Assembly (NCBI GenBank): GCA_025361565.1
Contig: JANYKN010000159.1
Span: forward strand, 25,549 to 89,548
Length of the DNA: 64,000 nucleotides
Source of the DNA: Bacteroidota bacterium
Lineage (GTDB): Bacteria > Bacteroidota > Bacteroidia > Bacteroidales > NBLH01
Direction of reading: 5' to 3'
Shown here: piece after piece, positions 56,467-64,000 of the stretch
How the letters are laid out: every line of letters begins with the position of its first letter
Position numbering within the stretch: position 1 is the stretch's first letter
Made by a program: the position numbers and the translations under genes
Notes under the pieces: generated by a model
The model's input: the letters and a program-made list of their open reading frames with translations, nothing else
Told to the model about the DNA's origin: nothing
The model's database searches: none

Positions 56467-56570
56467 GGCGTGAATAGTATTATGATTTTTTTTATAAAAG
56501 TAGTAATTCTAAGTTATATTGTTTGCAGTTTTTAATTGAAAAAAGTTAATCTCGGTTTTAATTTGTACGT

Positions 56571-57485
56571 TCATTCATTACAATTCGAAAAGATCAAACT
56601 TGCTCCCAAAGCTCCCCTGGCAATTTGGTAAATATATTGAATATCAACATTTTCTAAATTGTCATTTGAAGTGTGAGCATAAGGTGATTGGTTAAATTCA
56701 TACAAACCTGTAATAATATAGCCTTTGTCCTGAAATGGCATATAATCAGACGAATATGTTTTCCCCATCACAACTTGAAGATTGGAATATTTTTCTATGC
56801 AGCTCGCCAAAAGATTTGAATAAATTAGTGATTCAGTGTTATTTGTATCGGGATAATTATCCTGGTCGCTTTCGCAAACCACTTTATTGTTGATTTTTGA
56901 TGATACGCCACCAACGGCATCAATATTGAAAACAAGTTTTATTTTTTGCTTTGCTGTTTTAACTATTTCATTTACATAATGATAACTTCCAATTAATCCA
57001 CCTTCCTCATCGCTGAAATTGATAAACCGAATGGAAATATCAGTATCGATGTTTTTTAATATCCGGGCCAATTCCAAAATAATTACAGTTCCGCTTCCAT
57101 TGTCGCCAACACCGGGACCGTTTTTTGTATCGTAATGGCCGCATATAATCAAAAAACTATCGGGATAAATTGTGCCGGTTTTTGTAACGATTAAGTTAAA
57201 TAAATTGTCTCCAGATTTGGTGAAAGCATCTTTTTCAATATTGGTGTAGCCATAACTTTTGTATTTATCTATTAACCAATTGGATGTATTTTTCAGGGCC
57301 ATACTATTTACTTCTTTAACCCCAAGTTTTTCAAATTCTATCAGATTTTTATGAATGGAATCAAGAGAGCATTGTTCAACAATGTTTTTATAATTTAATT
57401 TTACCTCTTGTGAATGAGCTTGAAAAGACTTATAAAATATGCAGGAGCCAATTAGAAGGGTGTTTAATGCTAATTTTTTAAACAT
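56571..57485 (-). CDS. M28 family zinc aminopeptidase
   Basis: 304 residues with a signal-like N-terminus. Zinc ligands and catalytic residues of the family are visible: ICGHYDTKNGPGVGDNGSGT (His and Asp), FINFSDEEGGLIGSYHYV (Glu-Glu), VFNIDAVGG (Asp) and SPYAHTSNDNLENVD (His). It probably trims peptides in the periplasm. It begins 12 bases after the stop of the oxidoreductase gene, so the two are very probably one operon. It is intact, unlike the M28 gene at 27127. Confidence 0.9.
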   Translation of the reverse strand: MFKKLALNTLLIGSCIFYKSFQAHSQEVKLNYKNIVEQCSLDSIHKNLIEFEKLGVKEVNSMALKNTSNWLIDKYKSYGYTNIEKDAFTKSGDNLFNLIVTKTGTIYPDSFLIICGHYDTKNGPGVGDNGSGTVIILELARILKNIDTDISIRFINFSDEEGGLIGSYHYVNEIVKTAKQKIKLVFNIDAVGGVSSKINNKVVCESDQDNYPDTNNTESLIYSNLLASCIEKYSNLQVVMGKTYSSDYMPFQDKGYIITGLYEFNQSPYAHTSNDNLENVDIQYIYQIARGALGASLIFSNCNE

Positions 57486-57497
57486 AAAATATATTTT

Positions 57498-58478
57498 TTA
57501 AATCCTACCCATCACTTTGTCCATTACCCATGAGGTTTTAGCGGCTGATTCCATATTGCTGGTATACTCACTTTTTCCAAGCAAACTTTGTACAACCTGC
57601 TCAATCATTGGCAATTCAACATGTTTTGGTTTTTCAAAGCTGTATCGTTCTGTTTGGTTTCCTATATTAATTTTTATTGGTGAATTGGCCGAAATCGAAA
57701 AAACCATTTTCCCTTTCGATCCAAATATTTCAATTCTATCAATTTCGTTATCTTTATTGCCAACATACGACCAACAACAACTTGCAAGTATACCTGATTT
57801 AAATTTTAAATTGGAAGTCAAAGTATCTTCAATGTTATAAATCTTGGCTCTGTTTGTATACCATCCGTTTACATCTTCTACTGCACCAAATAAAAAATCA
57901 AGAATATCCAACTGGTGACACGACAAGTCAAAGAAGTAACCTGCACCTGCTATTTCAGGTAAAAGATGCCAAGGTGGATTGTCTCGATTATAGTCTTCAG
58001 CCCGTGGTGGTAAAATAGTAGTCAGGTTTATTGCTAAAATACTTCCAAGCTTTTGACTATCAATGATTTCTTTTATTTTTAAAAAATAAGTAAAAAATCG
58101 TCGGTAATAGGCTATAAATAATGGGACTCTCGTTTCTTTGCTCACTTCAATCATTCTTTGGCATTCAGAATAATTGATTGCCATTGGCTTTTCAACATAA
58201 ACAGGTTTACCTGCCAGCATAGCTTTGATGGCATATTCTGCATGAGTATTTGGAGGTGTGGCAACGTAAATAGCATCAACTTCTTTATCATTAATGAGTT
58301 CATCAGCGTTTGTATACCATTTTCCAACTCCGTGCCGGTTTGCAAAATCGATCACCTTTTCTTTATCGCGGCGCATAACAGCCACTAAAGCAGAGTTATC
58401 GACCATTTGAAAAGCAGGACCGCTTTTTACTTCGCAAACATTTCCACAGCCTATAATCCCCCAGTTTATTTTATCCAT
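57498..58478 (-). CDS. Gfo/Idh/MocA-family oxidoreductase
   Basis: 326 residues. N-terminal Rossmann fold (NWGIIGCGNVCEVKSGPAFQ) and the family lysine in KPVYVEKPMAINYSEC (EKP motif, about residues 91-97). The C-terminal sheet domain contains GAGYFFDLSCHQLDILDFLF with a catalytic-type histidine. Members oxidise or reduce sugars and inositols with NAD(P). The specific substrate is unknown. It sits between a beta-phosphoglucomutase-like HAD gene and an M28 peptidase gene. Confidence 0.9.
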   Translation of the reverse strand: MDKINWGIIGCGNVCEVKSGPAFQMVDNSALVAVMRRDKEKVIDFANRHGVGKWYTNADELINDKEVDAIYVATPPNTHAEYAIKAMLAGKPVYVEKPMAINYSECQRMIEVSKETRVPLFIAYYRRFFTYFLKIKEIIDSQKLGSILAINLTTILPPRAEDYNRDNPPWHLLPEIAGAGYFFDLSCHQLDILDFLFGAVEDVNGWYTNRAKIYNIEDTLTSNLKFKSGILASCCWSYVGNKDNEIDRIEIFGSKGKMVFSISANSPIKINIGNQTERYSFEKPKHVELPMIEQVVQSLLGKSEYTSNMESAAKTSWVMDKVMGRI

Positions 58479-58551
58479 TTTTAATTTAGTGGTTAGTGAT
58501 TCGGGTGAGCTTAGCCAACAAAACTTGAATTTCGAAATTTTTTACATTCAT

Positions 58552-59202
58552 TCACCTATTGAAAATATCAACTTGATTAAAATTTGTGATTACCTGATAA
58601 GGCCATTTATCATACTTTTGGTGGTTCGAATTTACGATGATAATTTGCCCTGCACCAGCATTTTCTGCCGATTGAATTCCGGCAATCGAATCTTCAAAAA
58701 TAAGAATATTTTCAGCTTTAATTCTCAAGTTGTCAATCGCTTTTAGAAAAATATCTGGATGAGGTTTTCCTCTGAAACTCCCATTATTATAAACAATTTT
58801 ATCCAGATCAAACCATTTGCTCAATTCCATATGTTGAATATAAAAATCTATATTTTCCCAACCCGATGAGGTAGCAATGGTATAAGGTATTTTGTTTGAT
58901 TTAAGATATTTAATATATTCAAGTGCTCCAGGTGCATAATCCATTTTATTTTGAAGACAAATTCCGTGATAAATTTTTTCTTTTTCCATGGTCATTGTTT
59001 CAATTTCCGAGTCATTTAATTCCTTTTCAAAAATGCCACGTAAAATATCTGCATTGGTTTTTCCATGAATTTTACTGGCTTTTTGTTCCATGGTCAATGA
59101 AATCTGGTGGTTTTCGAGGAAAAGATCCCAAGCACGATCATGCAATGGAGTATCCCAAAATAGAGTTCCGTTAAAATCAAAAATAATACCTTGTGTTTTC
59201 AA
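58552..59202 (-). CDS. HAD-superfamily phosphatase, beta-phosphoglucomutase-like
   Basis: 216 residues with a TTG start at 59202; a stop lies three codons upstream and there is no early ATG. Motif I reads FDFNGTL, so the nucleophile Asp is kept but the second, acid/base Asp of the usual DxDGT is Asn. Motif II is ATSSGWEN, the motif III lysine is in FRGKPHPDIFLKA and motif IV is FEDSIAGIQSAENAG. The cap domain lies between residues about 15 and 80. The DxN variant occurs in some HAD subgroups and may slow phospho-enzyme hydrolysis. It heads the four-gene run ending at the lactonase. Confidence 0.87.
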   Translation of the reverse strand: MKTQGIIFDFNGTLFWDTPLHDRAWDLFLENHQISLTMEQKASKIHGKTNADILRGIFEKELNDSEIETMTMEKEKIYHGICLQNKMDYAPGALEYIKYLKSNKIPYTIATSSGWENIDFYIQHMELSKWFDLDKIVYNNGSFRGKPHPDIFLKAIDNLRIKAENILIFEDSIAGIQSAENAGAGQIIIVNSNHQKYDKWPYQVITNFNQVDIFNR

Positions 59203-59454
59203 ATTTTGTCAGGTTTTTAGTTTCAACAAAAATAATGATTGTTATAGAATTAAGCAGGTTTTTTGCATCTTTGTATTAGCAGTTGGTTAAAAACTATTTA
59301 TACACATCATTTAAGCGCATTATAAGATAAATGGCAATTAATTTGAATGTTATGATTTGTAACATTTATCAGTTTTTAACTGTCGGCTAATCTTATTGCA
59401 TCCGTACAGAAATTATATCCATAGTTCTATTATAAAATTAAATCAGACTAATAT

Positions 59455-59820
59455 ATGGCACAATTGATTAAAACGCCTACCATTATTAAGGCAGCAGGAA
59501 CAAAGGAAAAAATAATCAAAGAATTTTTTGGAATGGTTAACTCCGGAACTTCAGATTTGAGTATAGCAAAAATGAAAAGCCCCGAAGGGTGGGAAGAACC
59601 TGGGCAAACACCCGAATTTGATGAGTATACACTTGTTTTAGAAGGAAAATTGCAAGTGAAAACAAAAAATGGCATGCAAATCGTAGAAAAAGATCAAGGC
59701 ATTTTGATAAAGAAAAACGAATGGGTACAATATAGCAGTCCGTTTGTTGGAGGAGCTGAGTATATTGCAGTTTGTCTGCCTGCCTTTTCGCCGGGCACAG
59801 TGCACAGAGATGAAGAATAA
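59455..59820 (+). CDS. small cupin-domain protein
   Basis: 121 residues forming a single cupin barrel: FDEYTLVLEGKLQVKTKNG is the first cupin motif with an acidic metal-site residue, and QGILIKKNEWVQYSSP the second. It resembles EutQ-like cupins. Its role is unknown; it may bind a small ligand. It lies 67 bases before the SulP transporter on the same strand, so they may share a transcript. Confidence 0.82.
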   Translation: MAQLIKTPTIIKAAGTKEKIIKEFFGMVNSGTSDLSIAKMKSPEGWEEPGQTPEFDEYTLVLEGKLQVKTKNGMQIVEKDQGILIKKNEWVQYSSPFVGGAEYIAVCLPAFSPGTVHRDEE

Positions 59821-59886
59821 TTTGTAGGTACCTATCTTAAAATCTGTATAAATAGCTAATAAATTGTATACTTAAGTTTTGAGAAC

Positions 59887-61635
59887 ATGATAAAACATTT
59901 GTCTAAATTCAGAATCAAAGACCTAAAAAATTTTATTACTGTTTTGCAGTGGCTTCCGAAGTATTCAAAAAGAATATTTATTTTTGATACCATTGCAGGA
60001 GTTACCCTTGCTGCGTATGCAATTCCTGTTTCATTGGCTTATGCTACGCTGGCTGGTTTGCCGCCACAATATGGGGTATACGGATATCTTTTGGGAGGTC
60101 TGTTTTATGCCATGCTTGGAACTGGAAAACAGCTAGCAGTTGGTCCAACTTCGGCTATTTCTTTAATTATTGGTACCACACTCACAGGAATGGCAAATGG
60201 TGATATCCAGCGATGGATTGATATTTCGTCGCTAACAGCTATGGTGTTCGCCGTGCTTAGTGTTTTGTTTTACATTTTAAAGATGAGCAGCATCATTAAT
60301 TTTATAAGCGAAACAATTTTATTGGGTTTTAAAGCTGGAGCAGCAATCACCATTGGCATGACGCAGTTACCCAAGCTTTTTGGTGTTGCTGGTGGCGGTC
60401 AGGCTTTTTTTGAACGTCTGGTTAAATTGATTGAACAAATACCTGAAACCAATATTGCGGTTCTCATTTTTGGTATTTTAGCCATAGCATTGATGGTTTT
60501 TGGTGAGAAAAAATTTCCACACAAGCCCATCACCATTATTGTTGTTGTTATTTCAATAGTCATTTTCTCAGTAACCTCCTTGGGTGATGCAGGTTTTAAA
60601 ACGGTAGGTATAATTCCAAGTGGATTGCCGAGGTTTCATTTCCCATCATTCAAATTGATTGATTTAAAAACAGTTGTTCCGCTTGCATTTGCCTGTTTTT
60701 TGCTTGCTTACATCGAAAGTGTTTCTGCGGGCCGTGCATTGGCACAAAAAAACGGTTATGATATCGATGCGAGGCAGGAATTGCTTGCACTTGGTATTTC
60801 AAACCTTGCGGTATCGCTCGGAAGCGGATATCCTGTAAGTGGCGGATTATCACAATCGGCTGTTAACGATGGAGCTGGTGCAAAAACGCCAATGTCACTT
60901 GTTATCGCATCAGCAACTATAGCCATTTGTCTGCTATTTTTGACAGGACTGCTTAAAAATTTGCCAACCGTAATGCTTGCCTGCATTGTGCTTGTTGCGA
61001 TAAAAAGTCTGGTTAACATAAAAGAATTCATCCGCTTACGAAGAGTTAACCATTTTGATTTTATAGTCGCCATTATTGCGCTGGGAAGTGTGGTGGTTTT
61101 TGGTATACTTCAAGGAGTGATTATCGCAGCTGTTTCTTCATTGTTGCTCATTATAAAAACAGTTTCTTCGCCACATGTTGCTTTTTTGGGCCGTATTCCT
61201 GGAACCAACCGTTTTTCTGATTTTAAGCGTCACCCTGATAACGAACCATTAAATGGCATTTTGCTTTTTCGTGTTGAAGCCGCACTATTGTACTTTAATG
61301 TATCGAATGTATACAAAACAGTAATGGACAAGTTGCTTTCAACGGATGAGCACATTCAGGTTGTAATTTTGGATTTGAGCACAACAGCTTATATTGATTC
61401 AACAGGTGCCAAGTTTATCCGAAAACTTTATACAAATCTTTCCGAACTGGGTATTTCATTTCATTTAGCTGAAGCGCATTCTGAAGTTCGGGATATGCTC
61501 AGGCTCGAAGAAATTGAAAATTTGCTTGGACATATCAGTCGGCGGGATTCTTTAAATGATATTGTAAATACTTGCATTGCAGAGCATATTGAAAACCAAA
61601 AGAAAATTATCCAATCATTGGATTATGCAATATGA
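59887..61635 (+). CDS. SulP-family anion transporter with STAS domain
   Basis: 582 residues with 10-12 membrane helices and a C-terminal STAS domain (about 440-560). Signature: FDTIAGVTLAAYAIPVSLAY, LAGLPPQYGVYGYLLGGLFY and GTGKQLAVGPTSAISLIIGT near the start, the YPVSGGLSQSAVNDGAGAKT segment, and the STAS loop LDLSTTAYIDSTGAKFIRKL. SulP proteins move sulfate, bicarbonate or other anions; the specific anion cannot be told from sequence. No carbonic anhydrase or sulfate-assimilation gene is adjacent. Confidence 0.93.
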   Translation: MIKHLSKFRIKDLKNFITVLQWLPKYSKRIFIFDTIAGVTLAAYAIPVSLAYATLAGLPPQYGVYGYLLGGLFYAMLGTGKQLAVGPTSAISLIIGTTLTGMANGDIQRWIDISSLTAMVFAVLSVLFYILKMSSIINFISETILLGFKAGAAITIGMTQLPKLFGVAGGGQAFFERLVKLIEQIPETNIAVLIFGILAIALMVFGEKKFPHKPITIIVVVISIVIFSVTSLGDAGFKTVGIIPSGLPRFHFPSFKLIDLKTVVPLAFACFLLAYIESVSAGRALAQKNGYDIDARQELLALGISNLAVSLGSGYPVSGGLSQSAVNDGAGAKTPMSLVIASATIAICLLFLTGLLKNLPTVMLACIVLVAIKSLVNIKEFIRLRRVNHFDFIVAIIALGSVVVFGILQGVIIAAVSSLLLIIKTVSSPHVAFLGRIPGTNRFSDFKRHPDNEPLNGILLFRVEAALLYFNVSNVYKTVMDKLLSTDEHIQVVILDLSTTAYIDSTGAKFIRKLYTNLSELGISFHLAEAHSEVRDMLRLEEIENLLGHISRRDSLNDIVNTCIAEHIENQKKIIQSLDYAI

Positions 61636-61829
61636 TTAGGTTGATTTTGTTTTTTTGTACACTAGATAATCGATTAAATCACATTCAAATTTTATAAGCT
61701 TTTTAATATTTGTGATTAGCATAAATATTCATTATACTTGTATAGACAATGAGGATTAAGTAAAAATGGCCAAAGCTAGTAATGGCTTTTTTACTGATTA
61801 TCTGTGGATTTTTTTCAATTAAACAAAAA

Positions 61830-62981
61830 ATGACACATCCGGATATTTTAATTATAGAAGATAGCAAATTATTCGCAGATTACCTTTCAATGGAAATCAG
61901 CAAAGAAAGCTACAATGCAACTTCTGCCGGCACAGGTAAGGAAGGTTTGGAATATCTGGAAAAATTCATTTATAGCTTGGTTTTACTTGATATGGAATTA
62001 CCTGATTGTTCCGGAATCGATATCTTGAAATCTATTCGTAAAGTGCACAATCAGACAGAGTTACCTGTTATTTTCATAAGTGGAACTACCAATGAGCAAA
62101 AAATAATCGAAGCACTTGAATGTGGAGCGAACGATTTTATATCCAAGCCTTTTTCTGAAATAAAACTGAAAATAAAAATCAAAAATTTATTACAACTACG
62201 GGAGTCAGGATTGCAACTTGCTGAAAATCTTAAAATCCAGGAAGACTTGAATATGCAGTTGCAAAAATTTGCCACGGAATTAAGTCAGATGAATCATGAT
62301 AAAGACCTTTTTATTTCAGTACTTGCCCACGATTTAAAAAACCCGTTTAATACGTTGATTGGATTTTCGGAAGTTTTGCTCCTTAACATTCGCAGATATG
62401 ATATTGATAAAACTGAAAAGCATGTAAAGCTGATTAATCAGGTAACCCATCAAACCTACAATTTATTGGAAGATTTGCTATTGTGGTCTAAATCTCAAGC
62501 CGGAAGATTACCGTTTGAACCGCATAAGATTGTATTTATTGATATTTGCGACGCAATTATCGGCAACATGAATTTTCAGGCAGATGCAAAAAAAATTGCA
62601 ATTAGAAGTTACGATCCGGGAAATACGCAGATAATGGCCGATTTTAACATGTTAAAAACCATTTTGCGGAATCTGATTTCAAACGCTATCAAATTTACCG
62701 ATGAAAATGGCGAAATAATAATTGCTATTGAAAAGAAGGATTCCAATGCAATAATCTGTGTGTCGGACAATGGAATAGGAATTTCAAAGGCCAATCTATC
62801 GAAACTTTTTTCGACGACGCAACTTTTTACTACCAATGGAACAGCCCAGGAAAAAGGTTCAGGTTTAGGGCTTTTGCTTTGCAAGGATTTTGTTGAAAAG
62901 CATGGAGGAAAAATCTGGGTTGAAAGTGAATCAGGAAAAGGAAGTGATTTTAAATTTACCATACCATTGTGCAAAGAATAG
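61830..62981 (+). CDS. receiver-histidine kinase (hybrid with N-terminal receiver)
   Basis: 383 residues from the ATG at 61830; an in-frame ATG at 61782 would add a hydrophobic 16-residue leader that is unlikely for a cytoplasmic receiver. Receiver about 1-122 with Asp54 (LVLLDMELPDCSG), Thr in FISGTTNE and Lys in DFISKPF; a coiled coil about 125-158; HisKA with His167 (FISVLAHDLKNPFNTLIG); HATPase with RNLISNAIKFTDENG, SDNGIGISKAN and GSGLGLLLCKDF. Phosphorylation of the receiver by another kinase would control this kinase. The next gene follows after 25 bases. Confidence 0.92.
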   Translation: MTHPDILIIEDSKLFADYLSMEISKESYNATSAGTGKEGLEYLEKFIYSLVLLDMELPDCSGIDILKSIRKVHNQTELPVIFISGTTNEQKIIEALECGANDFISKPFSEIKLKIKIKNLLQLRESGLQLAENLKIQEDLNMQLQKFATELSQMNHDKDLFISVLAHDLKNPFNTLIGFSEVLLLNIRRYDIDKTEKHVKLINQVTHQTYNLLEDLLLWSKSQAGRLPFEPHKIVFIDICDAIIGNMNFQADAKKIAIRSYDPGNTQIMADFNMLKTILRNLISNAIKFTDENGEIIIAIEKKDSNAIICVSDNGIGISKANLSKLFSTTQLFTTNGTAQEKGSGLGLLLCKDFVEKHGGKIWVESESGKGSDFKFTIPLCKE

Positions 62982-63006
62982 CGATTTTTTTTAGGAGAAA
63001 TAACTC

Positions 63007-63504
63007 ATGAGCCTTCAAGGATTAATAGAAAATCTTCCACCAGAAAATCAATTTGAGTTGGCCATTCAGCTGGCAAAATGTACACTTCCTATTTGGAAAA
63101 AATTTGCAGTCAAAAACAAACTCAACTACCACGATACAATTGTTGGTTTAAAGCACGCTGTGGATGAAAATCTGCCTGAAGGTACTCTTATTGCCATAGA
63201 AATTTATTTGACTGCCAAAAAGCTTCAATACAATTTTGATAACAAAGAAGAAATTTGGCAACTCTACAAACAATTCGAAGATCCAATAGTTGCTTTGCAG
63301 GATGATGATTGGGAATTGCCTGATGATGTGCTAAAAACATTTTATGCTATATACAATTTACTTAAAGCTACAATTGGAATCAAAAAAACCACTTTTGATG
63401 AAAATGTTGTATATGTTTCAATCAACCAATCGGTTGAAGCGCTTGAAATTTCCGGGTTATTGACAGTTGAGGAAATTGATGGGATAATTGCAAAATTTAA
63501 ATGA
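63007..63504 (+). CDS. conserved-looking hypothetical protein downstream of the receiver-kinase
   Basis: 165 residues, acidic, mostly helical, without signal or membrane segments. A Shine-Dalgarno-like AGGAG stands about 11 bases before the ATG, uncommon in this window. Only 25 bases separate it from the kinase gene, so it is probably its operon partner. No family was recognised. Confidence 0.75.
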   Translation: MSLQGLIENLPPENQFELAIQLAKCTLPIWKKFAVKNKLNYHDTIVGLKHAVDENLPEGTLIAIEIYLTAKKLQYNFDNKEEIWQLYKQFEDPIVALQDDDWELPDDVLKTFYAIYNLLKATIGIKKTTFDENVVYVSINQSVEALEISGLLTVEEIDGIIAKFK

Positions 63505-63621
63505 TGTGAATTAAATATGATTTTCAAATTCACCTGTACTTACAATTCAGTTATGGAATTGTAACCAAAACTTCATCACAATAGGAAAGTCTTAATTAAT
63601 ATTCATTTAATAGCAATTCCT

Positions 63622-63897
63622 ATGAAAACAAAACTCCTTTTTATTTCAACAATTTGTTTAATCCTCATTATTTCGTGTAACAAAAAAAGCGGTTATCAGT
63701 CAGACTTGATGGTGATGGCACCGCAGGAATTTTCTTCTCCGCCGCCACCGCCACCGCCGCCATCGGTTTCATTAAAAGAGGAATATGCACCAAAACTCAT
63801 AAAAAAGGGAGATTTAACTATTTCGTCCAGTGATATTGAATCTACAAAAAAACAAATTTATTTATTGAGGTGTTTACATAAATTCTATTATATTTGA
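63622..63897 (+). pseudogene. DUF4349-type lipoprotein gene truncated by an IS element
   Basis: The frame begins with a lipoprotein signal (LLFISTICLILIISC, lipobox Cys about 19), a proline run (SPPPPPPPPS), then KLIKKGDLTISSSDIESTKK, the characteristic start of DUF4349 proteins. At about residue 81 the family sequence stops abruptly and the frame runs into non-homologous AT-rich DNA, ending at 63897. About 48 bases beyond the break begins an IS1595-like transposase, so insertion explains the truncation. Confidence 0.75.
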
Positions 63898-64000
63898 TTC
63901 AAAAATAATAATTTATGAACAAATTTGAAGGAGAAGAGCTTATAAAGTTTACTCAAAGATTTTCCACAGATAAGGCCTGTTTAGAGTATCTGGCTGATAT
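63866..64000 (+). mobile_element. left end of an IS1595-like insertion sequence (runs off the window)
   Basis: The element probably begins near 63866 (GAGGTGTTTACATAAATTC), where the DUF4349 reading frame loses its family character. The exact boundary is not certain because the right end and target duplication lie outside the window. Confidence 0.6.
63915..64000 (+). CDS. IS1595-family transposase (3' truncated by window end)
   Basis: Translation from the ATG at 63915 gives MNKFEGEELIKFTQRFSTDK followed by ACLEYLAD, matching the typical start of IS1595-family transposases that leads into a zinc-ribbon domain. Only 28 complete codons are visible, so completeness cannot be judged. Confidence 0.7.
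   Translation, partial: MNKFEGEELIKFTQRFSTDKACLEYLAD

Noticed and set aside
58622..58650. GGTTCGAATTTA, resembling a tRNA T-loop
   Set aside because: It lies inside the HAD phosphatase gene and no acceptor or anticodon stem can be formed around it.
1..64000. CRISPR array or defence island
   Set aside because: No regularly spaced direct repeats and no cas, restriction or toxin-antitoxin genes were seen; DUF2185 alone is not evidence for a toxin system.

Overview
The window looks like a low-GC Bacteroidota chromosome, probably class Bacteroidia. The signs are: visibly AT-rich intergenic DNA; promoter matches to the Bacteroidota consensus (TTTG, about 21 nt, TAnnTTTG); few Shine-Dalgarno sequences; DUF4271-hemD-rnpA gene order; beta-propeller (Reg_prop/Y_Y_Y) sensor kinases; SiaC-type (DUF1987) proteins; and LuxR-type HTH regulators with a Bacteroidota-style C-terminus. 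No rRNA, tRNA or CRISPR array was seen. Everything is read by eye, so family names rest on motifs rather than searches.

Region by region. 0-11 kb is housekeeping: the 3' end of mnmG, adenine deaminase, uvrC, a glutaryl-CoA dehydrogenase, DUF4271, hemD, rnpA and a C-terminal processing protease. It holds three parS-like sites (a fourth, weaker one is at 18.4 kb), which suggests an origin-proximal ParB loading region. 11-15.3 kb has a zinc-ribbon membrane protein, a long AT-rich gap, a small secreted protein and three SiaC paralogs. 15.4-19.1 kb has moaE, moaD and mobA, a class V aminotransferase and a stand-alone H-NOX gas sensor. 19.3-28.5 kb has polA, a CDF metal exporter, a duplicated-domain secreted protein, a lipoprotein glutathione peroxidase, an LRR protein and DUF2185, plus two genes broken by frameshifts.

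28.6-51.5 kb is dominated by signal transduction: two tandem chemoreceptors, a 7TM-DISM/SpoIIE phosphatase, a propeller LytS-type protein whose ATPase domain looks dead next to a LytTR regulator, a single-domain receiver, a large PAS hybrid kinase, a PAS/LuxR regulator and a double-propeller histidine kinase. 51.6-64 kb has two alpha/beta hydrolases, a foldback repeat region, a four-gene minus-strand run (HAD phosphatase, Gfo/Idh oxidoreductase, M28 peptidase, SMP-30 lactonase), a cupin, a SulP transporter, a receiver-kinase, and a DUF4349 lipoprotein gene interrupted by an IS1595-like element that runs off the end.

The most interesting signals are the SiaC triplet with Thr/Ser divergence at the predicted phospho-site, the apparent pseudo-histidine kinase with its LytTR partner, the parS sites embedded in longer perfect or near-perfect palindromes, the H-NOX, and the IS insertion at the right edge. 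No wholly unknown multi-gene defence or biosynthetic system is evident.
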